Assembly (NCBI RefSeq): GCF_004366355.1 | Contig: NZ_SODV01000001.1 | Coordinates: forward strand, 1,488,001-1,552,000 | Source: Dinghuibacter silviterrae | GTDB lineage: Bacteria; Bacteroidota; Bacteroidia; Chitinophagales; Chitinophagaceae | DNA: 64,000 nucleotides | Direction of reading: 5' to 3' | Shown here: positions 1-8,213 of the stretch, one piece after another | Position numbering within the stretch: the stretch's first letter is position 1 | Layout: every line of letters starts with the position of its first letter | The notes under the pieces: model-generated | Database searches by the model: none | What the model was told of the DNA's origin: nothing | What the model saw: only the letters and a program-made list of their open reading frames with translations | Position numbers and translations under genes: made by a program

Positions 1-188
1 TCGGTCTGGGTGGCATCGTAGAAAAAATGAACCCCCGTCTGGTGTTCGACCACCTGCACCAGCGTATCGAACCGGGCCGAGTCCAGGGTGATGGTCACCG
101 GACGCCGGGCCTGGGCTTTCGCCTGCCGCGGGGCGAAAACAGCGGCGATCAACACCGCCAGCAGCAGTTTAGCGTGCATGTTCTTCAT
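1..188 (-). CDS. STN-domain secreted protein, N-terminal part only
   Basis: Only the first 62 codons lie in the window; the rest is beyond the left edge. The frame opens with a basic start (MKNMHAK) and a hydrophobic stretch ending at an AKA-Q cleavage-like site near residue 25, so it is an exported protein. Residues of about 33-60 (FDTLVQVVEHQTGVHFFYD) fit the secretin/TonB short N-terminal (STN) domain, which precedes many Bacteroidota TonB-dependent receptors. I infer an outer-membrane or periplasmic receptor-like protein. The ATG at 188 overlaps the end of the upstream gene by 20 bases; Met4 at 179 would reduce the overlap to 11. The two genes are probably co-transcribed. Confidence 0.6.
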   Translation of the reverse strand, partial: MKNMHAKLLLAVLIAAVFAPRQAKAQARRPVTITLDSARFDTLVQVVEHQTGVHFFYDATQT

Positions 189-885
189 GGGGCAGTCCGT
201 CGTAGTAGGTGATGATCTGAATGAACGCGGCATCTTTGTCCTTCTTCAGGTCGATTTTATTCTTCCGGATAAAAACCTGTATCTCTTTTTTCTTATCGGC
301 CAGGGCAGCCAGGACGGATTTCTTTTTATACAGTGGATCGTATTGCCCTTCTTTGACCAGGTAATAGCTGCTGTCGGTTTCGACATACCGCTCCACCGCT
401 TCCGTTGTCGTGAGCTCCTGGATATCTTTGGTCGTTCGCCTCAGCAGCCGGACGCGTCCGTCATACAGCAGTTCGTAAAAGCCGGTATGGACGGGATGGG
501 TGTCGTCTTTGGTGATCCGTAAAAATCGCCGGTCGCCCAGCGTAAAGGAAGCGACACGGGGACTGTTCAACGTCAGCCGGAATCCCCCGTCGGAGCCTAC
601 CGTCACGACCTCGTCGTACACCAGGTCGTACCACAGCTTCAGGTGGTCATACCGGATGCCGTCGTACAGGACGCTGCCGTCATAAGACTCCTTCGAGCCA
701 AAATAAGGAATACCGCTTTTTAGATTGCTGGCGTAGTCTACGTATTCTCCGCCATTGTATAAATTGTTTTCGGGAGCGAGCAATCGGTGGAACTGTGCCA
801 CCGCTACGCCAAAGGCGGCGCTGTCGGTTTGAGCGGCCGCCCGGTGGAAAGGCAAAAGCCAAAGAACAAGCGTTAGTTTTTTCAT
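169..885 (-). CDS. Hypothetical secreted protein, 238 residues
   Basis: The protein starts with a signal peptide (about residues 1-18, ending AAAQ), so it is exported. The mature part is a soluble, mostly beta-rich sequence followed by a lysine-rich segment (residues of about 190-220, with KKK and KNKIDLKKDKD). I do not recognise an enzymatic motif. It is the first gene of a pair with the STN-domain protein, whose start overlaps its end by up to 20 bases; the coupling suggests a role with that envelope protein. Start chosen at the ATG directly before the signal peptide. Function unknown. Confidence 0.6.
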   Translation of the reverse strand: MKKLTLVLWLLPFHRAAAQTDSAAFGVAVAQFHRLLAPENNLYNGGEYVDYASNLKSGIPYFGSKESYDGSVLYDGIRYDHLKLWYDLVYDEVVTVGSDGGFRLTLNSPRVASFTLGDRRFLRITKDDTHPVHTGFYELLYDGRVRLLRRTTKDIQELTTTEAVERYVETDSSYYLVKEGQYDPLYKKKSVLAALADKKKEIQVFIRKNKIDLKKDKDAAFIQIITYYDGLPHEEHAR

Positions 886-921
886 GGCTGTTAAAGGGCA
901 AACATGTCTGACGAATATAAC

Positions 922-959
922 AAAAAAAACGGAGGGTGTCTCAAAGAAGAGACACCCTC
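922..959 (-). terminator. Intrinsic terminator of the 986-2011 lipoprotein gene
   Basis: An 11-bp perfect inverted repeat (GAGGGTGTCTC at 932-942, GAGACACCCTC at 949-959) encloses a 6-base loop. Read on the minus strand it is followed by a run of eight T residues (929-922). It lies 26 bases beyond the stop of the lipoprotein gene, as expected for a Rho-independent terminator. Confidence 0.85.
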
Positions 960-985
960 AGATAGTGTACGAAAAAAAAGCGTTT

Positions 986-2011
986 TTAATAAGGAAGGAT
1001 GTAGGTGTAGGTTAATCCATTGGGCCGGGTAACCACCAACTTATAATAGTAGGTACCAGTACCGGGGCAGCCGGTGGCATCCCCGCTGGCATCAAGGCCA
1101 TAGGTGATCGTCGAGGTCCATCCGTCAGAACGAAGGACTTCGTTTTGTCCGCCGGTCAACCGGAATTCGCAGCTTTGCGCGATCGTTTTCGGTTCGGTGA
1201 TGAGGGATTCGAAGGACACCCCAAAGCGGTTCACGCCCCATTCTGCCACATCGGTGTGGTTCAGGCTGTCGCTGTGCGTACCGGTGGTGGACAGGTAGAT
1301 GCCGTTGTTGTAGGTGAAGACCCTGCGTTTGGATACACTCCAACTGCGGACGTTTCCGTTGCCAAACGTGATCTCCATGGAACCTGTGATGGTGTGCACG
1401 ATCGAGTCGGTGTTGGGCAGGTCAACCAGGAGCCCGCCGGTGACGTTGGTATAGGTCTTCGTGCCGTTGATGACGATGACCTTACCGTCGCGGATACGCG
1501 TGATCGTCAGGTTCACGACCCGAACGGTGACGGCGGCGGCGGGGTCTTTCCAATACACCCCGTTGGGGATGGAGATGATGACCTGGCCGGTACGGGTACG
1601 GTTGCCGGCACAGTTCGCCCCGTTGTACGTGATGGTAATGGTCCGGGCGCCGTTGGTATCGGCATAAGAAACGGATGCGTCGCAGATGATGTTGTTATTG
1701 ACAATAACCCCCCCGCCGGCACCAACCGAATCTTCTTGATTGATCCCCATCGTAGTGATGGTTCCGGTCCCGTGTTCCGTGATGCTGCCGGATACAGTGG
1801 TCTCACCGTTGAGCGCCGTATTGGCGTCATCCGATACAGCATCCGATTCATAAGAAACCTGGGATTGATCATCTGCGGCGACTTGAAGGCCGGTGGTGGA
1901 AGTAGCACCAGAGCTGGAGTTGTTGCCCGTGTTGCTTTTTGTGCAAGAGTAAAAACCTACGCCTGCGATCATCAGAGCCATAACGCAGCGGGTAAGGAAA
2001 GTAGTTTTCAT
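986..2011 (-). CDS. Hypothetical lipoprotein, 341 residues
   Basis: A signal peptide ends in a lipobox (VGFYSC, Cys23), followed by a low-complexity Ser/Thr/Asn-rich linker, so this is a lipid-anchored envelope protein. The rest is beta-rich, Thr/Gly/Val-dominated sequence, with a VSGSITEHGTGTIT segment near residues 73-86. No catalytic motif is visible. It stands alone between the terminator at 922-959 and the gene at 2082. A surface or periplasmic structural role is likely, but no family was recognised. Confidence 0.65.
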   Translation of the reverse strand: MKTTFLTRCVMALMIAGVGFYSCTKSNTGNNSSSGATSTTGLQVAADDQSQVSYESDAVSDDANTALNGETTVSGSITEHGTGTITTMGINQEDSVGAGGGVIVNNNIICDASVSYADTNGARTITITYNGANCAGNRTRTGQVIISIPNGVYWKDPAAAVTVRVVNLTITRIRDGKVIVINGTKTYTNVTGGLLVDLPNTDSIVHTITGSMEITFGNGNVRSWSVSKRRVFTYNNGIYLSTTGTHSDSLNHTDVAEWGVNRFGVSFESLITEPKTIAQSCEFRLTGGQNEVLRSDGWTSTITYGLDASGDATGCPGTGTYYYKLVVTRPNGLTYTYILPY

Positions 2012-2081
2012 AATTTACCGTCTTTTTGTAGAAATAAGATGGTAAATGGGATGGATGGTTTAAATGCTCTGTTAAAAATAA

Positions 2082-2897
2082 TTACAAGTCATTGAACCTC
2101 TTGGCGTAATGAAGGCTGATCAGCTCCCTGTAGGGGAGGCTGGCGGGTGTATCGAGGCTAAACCACGGTGAACCGCCCGCCTGCAATACCTGTATATCCT
2201 GGGCCGGCATAAAACTCTGGGCTATAATAAAGGCCGGTTGTCCCTGGCCGTTGACCGCTGTTTCCAGTATAATAAAACAATGCCCCGGCGAGCCTCCGTG
2301 TATAAAGATGTCGCCCGCCTTTAGCGGGCCTTGTATGGGTTTTAATTCTTTCTCCAGCGATAAAGTACCGCAATAGGTAAAGACGAGGTCCATATAATGA
2401 AGGAACGTCGCGTAGGAATAGTCTTTGGTTTTTTTGAGCACCCAATGTCCCCCGCTATAACGATACCCTTCTGCATAATGTATATAGTCGCAGCGGAACC
2501 CACCGGTAAAGGTGAAGACGATGTCTTTGTACCTTTTTTGTCCGTACAGGTATTCACCCCTCAGCCGCATCACGGCATCGGCGCACTGTTGCAGGTCCTG
2601 GTGACCGACGCTGACGTCGAGCACGGCGGCCGTGTAGGCGTTGGTGGCGGCGATGTCGCCGCGATAGGTGCGGGTGGGGGTGCCGGCGGGTTTTAAGGGG
2701 AGGCGGGTTAGCCAATCGCCGAAACTGCCCTGTGCTTCCGCCGACAGGCGGTAACCGGGGGGCGCAGGGAAACGATCGGCGACGCGGTCCGCGGGGCGCG
2801 CCGATCGCGCGTCGGCAACTAGCCGATGCGGCGAGCCTGGTCGCCCCACGGGCGCCGCGCACAACAGCCATGCGGCGAAAAAGAAAAGCGGCTTCAT
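2082..2897 (-). CDS. DUF4846-like secreted protein
   Basis: The 271-residue protein begins with a hydrophobic export signal (about residues 1-16). Its body, with AYTAAVLDVSVGHQDLQQCAD, RLRGEYLY, DIVFTFTGGFRCDYIHYAEGYR and a GDIFIHGGSPGHCFIIL segment, matches my recollection of the DUF4846 family of Bacteroidota. Conserved Cys and His residues (HGGSPGHC) might form a catalytic centre, but no activity is established to my knowledge. The start codon overlaps the stop of the upstream M23 peptidase gene by ATGA (2894-2897), so the two are translationally coupled, which hints at envelope or peptidoglycan work. Confidence 0.65.
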   Translation of the reverse strand: MKPLFFFAAWLLCAAPVGRPGSPHRLVADARSARPADRVADRFPAPPGYRLSAEAQGSFGDWLTRLPLKPAGTPTRTYRGDIAATNAYTAAVLDVSVGHQDLQQCADAVMRLRGEYLYGQKRYKDIVFTFTGGFRCDYIHYAEGYRYSGGHWVLKKTKDYSYATFLHYMDLVFTYCGTLSLEKELKPIQGPLKAGDIFIHGGSPGHCFIILETAVNGQGQPAFIIAQSFMPAQDIQVLQAGGSPWFSLDTPASLPYRELISLHYAKRFNDL

Positions 2898-3697
2898 ATT
2901 GTCTTCGCTTTTTTGAGCAGGTCGTATCCGTTAAAAGGCACCGGCAATCCATCCACCAACCGGAAGCTGGAGAAATGCAAGTGAGTCGGCGAACGGTGGG
3001 GATAGGCGTTAAACCCTGTGCGCCCGACCTCTGCGATCTTCTGACCCTGGCGGACCACGCCACCGGGGGCCACCAGGATCATGCGGTTATGGGCGTAGTA
3101 GGTGAGCAAACCCGACTTCGGGTGGTACAACCAGATGTACCTGCCACCGCGGAGCGGGCTGTGCACGTCCCAGGTATCGCAGCAGGCGATGACTACCCCG
3201 TCTTCGACGGCGAGCACGTCAACAGGCTTGCCGGTCCGGTCGTCCATTTGATCCTGGTCCTTGTCGGTGATAAAAATGTCGTGGGCCGGGTGGGCGAGGT
3301 GGGCATTGCCGTCGAGGTAGCGGTAGCCTTTATCCGAGTAGCCGTTACCGTTAGTACCGCCGATGGCGCGGTAGGTGTAGCCCCGGAGGGGGAAGTCCCA
3401 GATGGGCGCGGCGGGGGATGCCGCCGGGTGGGGCGCGGCTGCCGCGGGGCGGGATGCTCCGGCGGGTGGTGCCGCTGCGGGGCGCGCTGATCCGGCGGCC
3501 GCCGCCACAGCGCGCGGCGCCTCCACCGCAATCTCGCCCATCAACTGACGGAACCGCGCCGCCGCGGCGGCACGCGGAATCTTCTGCAGAAGAATCGCCG
3601 TATTGAGCGAATCCATCCTCCGGCAGGAGGCCACAAGATCTTGGGCGTTAAGATCGCGTACGAGGAAAAGCGGGAGGGCCAAAAGTAGATAGCGCAT
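2894..3697 (-). CDS. Secreted M23-family (LytM-like) peptidase
   Basis: Start set at ATG 3697, which gives 267 residues beginning with a signal peptide (MRYLLLALPLFLVRDLNAQ); an upstream in-frame extension lacks any signal. After an Ala/Pro-rich linker (about residues 75-105) comes the peptidase domain: HPAHDIF and GKPVDVLAVEDGVV for the first metal ligands, a YYAHN segment, then the closing HLHFS motif near the C-terminus. M23 enzymes are zinc endopeptidases that cut peptidoglycan cross-bridges; some members are inactive regulators, and the exact ligand set should be verified. It overlaps the DUF4846-like gene by 4 bases. Confidence 0.8.
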   Translation of the reverse strand: MRYLLLALPLFLVRDLNAQDLVASCRRMDSLNTAILLQKIPRAAAAARFRQLMGEIAVEAPRAVAAAAGSARPAAAPPAGASRPAAAAPHPAASPAAPIWDFPLRGYTYRAIGGTNGNGYSDKGYRYLDGNAHLAHPAHDIFITDKDQDQMDDRTGKPVDVLAVEDGVVIACCDTWDVHSPLRGGRYIWLYHPKSGLLTYYAHNRMILVAPGGVVRQGQKIAEVGRTGFNAYPHRSPTHLHFSSFRLVDGLPVPFNGYDLLKKAKTI

Positions 3698-3730
3698 AGG
3701 GGAAAATACGATTTTTTGTACTTTGGAGGT

Positions 3731-4114
3731 ATGCCTACGACATTCACACCCCAACTCATCATTCCCTCCGGCACCATGAACCTGGATTTTTACATCCAGG
3801 GCCTGGGTGCCGTGGAGCTCCGGCGTTTTAGCGACGACGACGGGTCGATCCACGTATCAGAGATGTCGATCGACGGGACCCTTTTTCATTTTCACGAGGA
3901 AGCCGCCAACGGGAAGACGTTTCCGCCGGGGACGCACCAGGGCGTTACGACGATCATCGGTCTGATGGTGGACGACGTGGACGCCGTGATGGCCAGGGCG
4001 CTGGCGGCGGGGGCGCGGGAAGTGCACGCGGCAAAGGACTATGAATACGGTTACCGGCAGGGGGAGTTTGAAGATCCCCTGGGGCACCGGTGGTTGATCG
4101 AAAAAGTGATCTAG
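3731..4114 (+). CDS. VOC (glyoxalase/PhnB-like) family protein
   Basis: This 127-residue protein has the shape of a single vicinal-oxygen-chelate unit: MNLDFYIQGLGAVELRRF at the start, a DDVDAVMARALAAGA helix and the closing EDPLGHRWLIEKV signature. Such proteins bind metal or small ligands; the substrate cannot be read from the sequence. ATG 3731 was chosen over an in-frame TTG at 3716, because the family begins about here. A GGAGG lies one base before the start, too close to act as a normal ribosome binding site. Its TAG shares the CTAG palindrome (4111-4114) with the stop of the convergent desaturase gene. Confidence 0.75.
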   Translation: MPTTFTPQLIIPSGTMNLDFYIQGLGAVELRRFSDDDGSIHVSEMSIDGTLFHFHEEAANGKTFPPGTHQGVTTIIGLMVDDVDAVMARALAAGAREVHAAKDYEYGYRQGEFEDPLGHRWLIEKVI

Positions 4115-5127
4115 CTTTTTTGCGCAAGACCGGGGCTGCCCTGAAAATCCGCGTAGATCTCCCGGAACCCGATCATCTGTTGCCGCTCGGGGTCCCACAC
4201 CTTTAGGCGGAGACAATCCCGCACATCCCGCGGGTGAAGGGAAGTGGTTTTGGCCGTTTGCAGTTCGGGGATCTCTTTCATCACCCGGGGCAGGCGATAA
4301 AAGGGAATCCGGCAATTGAGGTGATGGATGTGATGAAAGCCGATGTTCCCCGTGCACCATTGCATAAAGGGACTCATCTGCATATAGCTGGAGGACTCCA
4401 GGGCGGCGCCTTCATACGTCCATCCACAGCGATCTTTAAAAACGACGCCGGGGAAGTTGTGCTGTGCATAAAACAGGTAAGCACCGATGGCCTGGCCAAG
4501 GAAAAAGGGGAGGAATACACCCAGCAGCCATCCCTCGAAACCAAAGAAATACCAGATGGCCGCGGAGATCGTCCCGTGGAGGACGAGGGCAACGACGGAA
4601 TCGGTGTGTTTTTTCGGGCTGGAAATAAAGGACCGCAGACACATGCCCCAGATGAACATGGTGAAGTATCCCAAAAGAATCGTCAGCGGGTGCCGGATGG
4701 CCAGGTAGCCCATCCGTTCCCGGGTGCTCATGGCCAGGAACCGCGTTTTGGTGACGATCGGGTAGGACCCGATATCGGCGCTAAAGAGTTTGGAATTGTG
4801 CTGATGATGATGGTCGTGCGACCTTTTCCAGATGCTGGGCGGCGTCAGGATGTAAAGGCCGAAAAAGGTCATCACCACTTTGGCCGCCCTGCTGTTGTGC
4901 AGGATGGTGTGGTGCTGGTAATCGTGGAAAATGATAAAAAAGCGGATGATCAGCAGACCGGTGGCCACGCTGCCGGCGACCCTGAGGATCAGCAGGGGCG
5001 CCAAAAGACTGCTCCACTGGGCGGCCAGCAACAGCAGCAGGGTGGATACGGTCTGGATCCAACTGCTCCGCGGGTCTTCCAGGGCATATTTTTTAGTAGA
5101 GAGGATCAGCTCTTTGCCTTGTAACAT
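4111..5127 (-). CDS. Membrane fatty acid desaturase
   Basis: A 338-residue integral membrane protein with the three histidine clusters of the acyl-lipid desaturase family: HDYQHH (68-73), HDHHHQH (104-110) and HHIHH (265-269). They bind the di-iron centre that inserts a cis double bond into a membrane acyl chain. Hydrophobic segments at about 28-68, 85-97, 148-170 and 185-222 surround them. The wording around the third box (GNIGFHHIHHLNCRIPFY) is like omega-6/DesA-type enzymes. An LpxL-type acyltransferase is encoded just upstream on the same strand, so both may adjust membrane lipids. The stop is shared with the VOC gene. Confidence 0.85.
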   Translation of the reverse strand: MLQGKELILSTKKYALEDPRSSWIQTVSTLLLLLAAQWSSLLAPLLILRVAGSVATGLLIIRFFIIFHDYQHHTILHNSRAAKVVMTFFGLYILTPPSIWKRSHDHHHQHNSKLFSADIGSYPIVTKTRFLAMSTRERMGYLAIRHPLTILLGYFTMFIWGMCLRSFISSPKKHTDSVVALVLHGTISAAIWYFFGFEGWLLGVFLPFFLGQAIGAYLFYAQHNFPGVVFKDRCGWTYEGAALESSSYMQMSPFMQWCTGNIGFHHIHHLNCRIPFYRLPRVMKEIPELQTAKTTSLHPRDVRDCLRLKVWDPERQQMIGFREIYADFQGSPGLAQKS

Positions 5128-5161
5128 GTGTTGAAATGGTATGGGTTGTAGAATATTGGAT

Positions 5162-6064
5162 TTACGTGACGGGCAGCGGGCGGCTATGTTTCCAGCGCTT
5201 GTGGGACCAAAGCCATATTTCAGGCTGGTCGCGGATGTCTCTTTCCAGGCGGCGGGTGTGCAACTCGGAGATCACCCCCTCGCCGGACGCGGCCGGGGCC
5301 TCGACCAGGCGCTCGGCATAGATGCGGTAATACCCGCGCCGCTGGCGTTTGACGGTGGCATAAACGATCGGGTAGTTCAACTTCCGGGCGATCGTTTCCG
5401 CCCCCATAAAAACGGGGGTATCCTGGTTCAGGAAGGTCATCCAATGGGCCCGCTGGGGCTGGGGGGTCTGATCGGCAATAAAGGCGGTGGCGGTCACCTT
5501 GCCTTTTTGTTTGACCATTTCCCTAAAGGTTTGTTCCATCTCGATGAGGCCGGTTCCAAAACGGGTTCTCATGGTATACATCAGCCGGTCGAACGCCGGG
5601 CTTGTCAACGGGTGGTAGATGACCGATAAAGGTTGGGGACAAAGGAGGCTAAACGTATTACCCGCCCATTCCCAATTGCCGTAGTGGCCCAGGACGAGGA
5701 TCACGCTTTGGCCGTTTTTGGCGAGGTCCCGGAAGATCTCCAGGGCTTCGGGATCCATGGAACAGTGACGCAACATAGCGGCCTTGGAAATGCTCAGCGT
5801 TTTGAACATTTCCAGGAAAAGGTCGCACAGGTACCGGTAGAAGCTACCGGCCAGCTGGCGGATCTCCGCGTCGGACTTGTCCGGGAAAGAACGGCGAAGG
5901 TTTTTGAAAACCACGTGCTTCCGGTAGCCGATGACCCGGAAAAGGACAAAACAGACCCCGTCGCTCAACAGGTAAAGCACCGGGAATGGCAATAGGGACA
6001 GCCCGTACAGCGAGCCGTAGAGACAGTAATAGGATAAAGACTGCAACCGTTTGTTACCGGTCAT
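5162..6064 (-). CDS. Lysophospholipid/lipid A acyltransferase (LpxL/HtrB family)
   Basis: This 300-residue protein has an N-terminal hydrophobic anchor (about 11-45), then the NLRRSFPD motif (55-62) typical of this family, and the catalytic HxxxxE box GHYGNWEW with His127 and Glu132. The VYHPLTSPAFDRLM and FIADQTPQP segments are further family signatures. These enzymes transfer a secondary acyl chain to lipid A or related aminolipids at the inner membrane. In Bacteroidota the paralogues can also act in ornithine or other lipid synthesis, so the acceptor is uncertain. It is transcribed towards the desaturase gene, 34 bases away. Confidence 0.85.
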   Translation of the reverse strand: MTGNKRLQSLSYYCLYGSLYGLSLLPFPVLYLLSDGVCFVLFRVIGYRKHVVFKNLRRSFPDKSDAEIRQLAGSFYRYLCDLFLEMFKTLSISKAAMLRHCSMDPEALEIFRDLAKNGQSVILVLGHYGNWEWAGNTFSLLCPQPLSVIYHPLTSPAFDRLMYTMRTRFGTGLIEMEQTFREMVKQKGKVTATAFIADQTPQPQRAHWMTFLNQDTPVFMGAETIARKLNYPIVYATVKRQRRGYYRIYAERLVEAPAASGEGVISELHTRRLERDIRDQPEIWLWSHKRWKHSRPLPVT

Positions 6065-6181
6065 GGGTTGAATACGCTGTTAAAAAGTCCTCCCATCATC
6101 CTGGGGACAATGGGCACAGGTCGCGGTATGGGTATAGGTGGGGTGGCTGGAAAGATAAGGAAATATTGCCGATCCGTAAAA

Positions 6182-6260
6182 GAAAAAGCCCCTGTGGAAA
6201 CAGGGGCCGCTTCACCAAAACTAACTGCTTATGAGAAAATTGACTGCTTGCTTAATTTGA
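6182..6260 (-). ncRNA. Candidate small RNA with its own promoter and terminator
   Basis: Between two divergent genes the minus strand carries a TTG (6295-6293), a 19-base spacer and TACCTTTG (6273-6266), matching the Bacteroidota promoter pattern TTG-N19-TAnnTTTG. About 60 bases downstream lies an intrinsic terminator (GCCCCTG 6201-6207 / CAGGGGC, 6-base loop, T run at 6187-6183 on the minus strand). No ATG-led frame exists on the roughly 75-base transcript. The terminator has no protein-coding gene on its strand to serve. The start is estimated from the promoter. Confidence 0.5.
6183..6207 (-). terminator. Orphan intrinsic terminator
   Basis: A 7-bp GC stem (GCCCCTG/CAGGGGC) with loop TGGAAA is followed on the minus strand by TTTTT. 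It sits upstream of the minus-strand acyltransferase gene and ends no known gene, so it most likely ends the candidate small RNA. Confidence 0.7.
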
Positions 6261-6265
6261 TAAGT

Positions 6266-6295
6266 CAAAGGTAAGGCGAACTCTGTTAAGGGCAA
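6266..6295 (-). promoter_or_regulatory. TTG-N19-TAnnTTTG promoter
   Basis: The minus strand reads TTG at 6295-6293 and TACCTTTG at 6273-6266, with exactly 19 bases between. This is the clearest two-part Bacteroidota sigma-type promoter in the window, and it points at the candidate small RNA rather than at either flanking gene. Confidence 0.55.
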
Positions 6296-6346
6296 TGTTA
6301 AAGCGGGATCCTCACAGAGTTTTAACATAATGGTTACCTTGGCGTC

Positions 6347-7126
6347 ATGTCGTACGCCGAATATCCGCCGTCGGAGCCGCTAAAACCTTTTGTGGATGCG
6401 TATTGGTTGCGGTTAAGCACGGGCCGGCCGGGGACACGGCGGGTGTATGCAGACGGTTGCGCAGACCTCATGGTGAACCTGGGGGCATCTATGGCCTATT
6501 TCGCCCCCAAAGCCAATACAGACAAGGCTATTGCATTGCAGCCGGGTAGGTTGTTCCTGGGCGGCACGATGACGGAATACGGGCTGTTGCAGACCGCTCC
6601 TGACACGGTACTAACAGGCATACGCTTCAAGCCGGGCGGGCTTTATACCCTATACCGGGTATACATGGAAACGGCAGTGGACGGCCTTGTCGAATTTTCC
6701 GATCCGGTGTTGCGCCCCCTGATGGAACTTATTCCGGACAGGAATACTCGTTTGGATGCCTACCTGGAGGGGCGGATACGGAAAACCCGCTATGACTTTC
6801 CGGGGATTTACGATATGCTTTGCGGTGAACCGCAGCCGGTGGCCGATCTGGCCTGCCGCTGCCACGTCAGCCCCCGGACCCTGGAACGGATCTTTAAACG
6901 GAATGTGGGGATCGCTCCCAAACAATATATCCGGATCGCCCGCTTCCAGGAAGTGCTAAGGCACCTTAAGAGCGCAGGGGAGGAAAGCCTCCTTAGGATG
7001 GCGTATGACCTGGGCTATCACGACCACGCCCACCTCACCAATGAATTCAAGCGGTATGCGGGCATCCTGCCCTCGGAATTGTCGCGTTTTTACAAAACCG
7101 GGATCAGCAGGGGGCAATACTTTTGA
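6347..7126 (+). CDS. AraC-family transcriptional regulator
   Basis: The 259-residue protein has an N-terminal sensing domain (about 1-140) of the kind found in many Bacteroidota AraC proteins (YPPSEPLKPFVDAYW at the start, GGTMTEYGL, GIRFKPGGLY) and a C-terminal pair of helix-turn-helix motifs (about 165-250: DLACRCHVSPRTLERIFKR and MAYDLGYHDHAHLTNEFKRY). It probably controls the membrane protein gene that starts 13 bases after its stop. The effector is unknown. A TACCTTGG just upstream of the ATG is a near match to the promoter element. Confidence 0.8.
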   Translation: MSYAEYPPSEPLKPFVDAYWLRLSTGRPGTRRVYADGCADLMVNLGASMAYFAPKANTDKAIALQPGRLFLGGTMTEYGLLQTAPDTVLTGIRFKPGGLYTLYRVYMETAVDGLVEFSDPVLRPLMELIPDRNTRLDAYLEGRIRKTRYDFPGIYDMLCGEPQPVADLACRCHVSPRTLERIFKRNVGIAPKQYIRIARFQEVLRHLKSAGEESLLRMAYDLGYHDHAHLTNEFKRYAGILPSELSRFYKTGISRGQYF

Positions 7127-7139
7127 TCTCCAAAAAGGT

Positions 7140-7583
7140 ATGGGTATTTTTTTCATCGGGCTTTTGGCCGGCATTCTGGATGGGGCGGCCGCTTCACTTC
7201 TTGCCTGGACGCTTGCCAAACGGCCACCGGCCGCGGTATTCCGGTTTGTGGCCAGCGGCCTGTACGGACCGAGGGCGTTTAACGGGCGCTACATGGTGCC
7301 GACGGGGGTAGCGCTCCACATGGTCATTGCCTTGGCATTTACAGCAGCCTATTTTGGTCTTTGTACCCTTTGGTCCTGGCCGTTACAACACCCGGCAGGC
7401 GCTGCCGTTAGCTATGGCACGGTCGTCTGGGTCATCATGAATCTGGTGGTCATCCCGCTGTCGAAGACGCCACCCAGGCCTATGCCGCTATGGTTAAAGG
7501 TGATCAACCTGGTGATCCTGATCGTCGCCATCGGCGCACCCGTCGCCTGGGGTGCACGCTGGTACTTTAAGGCGTATCTTTAG
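7140..7583 (+). CDS. Hypothetical four-helix membrane protein
   Basis: This 147-residue protein is almost entirely hydrophobic, with about four membrane helices (near 2-22, 57-79, 88-108 and 118-140) and a conserved-looking FVASGLYGPRAF segment in the first loop. It resembles uncharacterised inner-membrane proteins of about 150 residues encoded next to regulators in Bacteroidota. It follows the AraC gene by 13 bases and is probably its target or operon partner. The start ATG 7140 is the first that gives a membrane helix directly; the longer upstream frame overlaps the AraC gene and is rejected. Function unknown. Confidence 0.65.
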   Translation: MGIFFIGLLAGILDGAAASLLAWTLAKRPPAAVFRFVASGLYGPRAFNGRYMVPTGVALHMVIALAFTAAYFGLCTLWSWPLQHPAGAAVSYGTVVWVIMNLVVIPLSKTPPRPMPLWLKVINLVILIVAIGAPVAWGARWYFKAYL

Positions 7584-7587
7584 CGGT

Positions 7588-8154
7588 ATGGAAGGGTATA
7601 CCGCAGACAAGGTGTTTGATCAGGTGGACTTCGGACAAACAAACCTGGAGACCGGGCATTTTGAGCAATGCCGGTTTGACCGCTGTGTGTTCCCGGACCT
7701 GTCCAGCCGGAAGTTTTCGGAGTGCGTCTTCGACGGCTGCAACCTTAGCCTGGCCGTGCTGACCAACACGGCGTTCCGGGATGTGGCGTTTAAACGGTGC
7801 CGGATGTGGGGACTTTTGTTCCATCACTGTGTCAAGTTCGGTACCTCCTTCAGCTTTGAGGATTGCAGCCTCAACCATTCGTCTTTTTTTGGCACCAAAC
7901 TAAAGGGCACGCTTTTCAAAGACACGCAGCTCCACGAAGTGGACTTCTCGGAAGCAGACCTGACGGAGGCTGTTTTTGACAACTGTACGTTGACAAAGGC
8001 TAATTTTCACGACACCCTTCTCACGAAGGCCGACCTGCGGTACGCCTTTGATTTTGTCATCGACCCGGAGTACAACAAGGTGGCAAAAGCCCGTTTTTCG
8101 GCAAAGGGGCTGGCAGGACTTTTGCAGCGGTATGGGATCGTCGTGGATTCCTAA
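7588..8154 (+). CDS. Pentapeptide-repeat protein
   Basis: Most of the 188 residues follow the A(D/N)LxX five-residue rhythm, for example FEQCRFDRCVF, FSECVFDGCNLS, FEDCSLNHSSFFGTKLKGTLF and VDFSEADLTEAVFDNCTLTKANF. These repeats build a right-handed four-sided beta helix. Some relatives (Qnr, MfpA) mimic DNA and protect gyrase, but many have unknown roles and nothing here proves that function. ATG 7588 lies 5 bases after the stop of the membrane protein gene, so the two are likely co-transcribed. The C-terminal 25 residues leave the repeat pattern and form a helix-like cap. Confidence 0.8.
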   Translation: MEGYTADKVFDQVDFGQTNLETGHFEQCRFDRCVFPDLSSRKFSECVFDGCNLSLAVLTNTAFRDVAFKRCRMWGLLFHHCVKFGTSFSFEDCSLNHSSFFGTKLKGTLFKDTQLHEVDFSEADLTEAVFDNCTLTKANFHDTLLTKADLRYAFDFVIDPEYNKVAKARFSAKGLAGLLQRYGIVVDS

Positions 8155-8213
8155 AATTGTCTAAATTAGCGCCGGAGGCACCCCTGGTGGTTCCTACACC
8201 TAATCGAGCGCTT

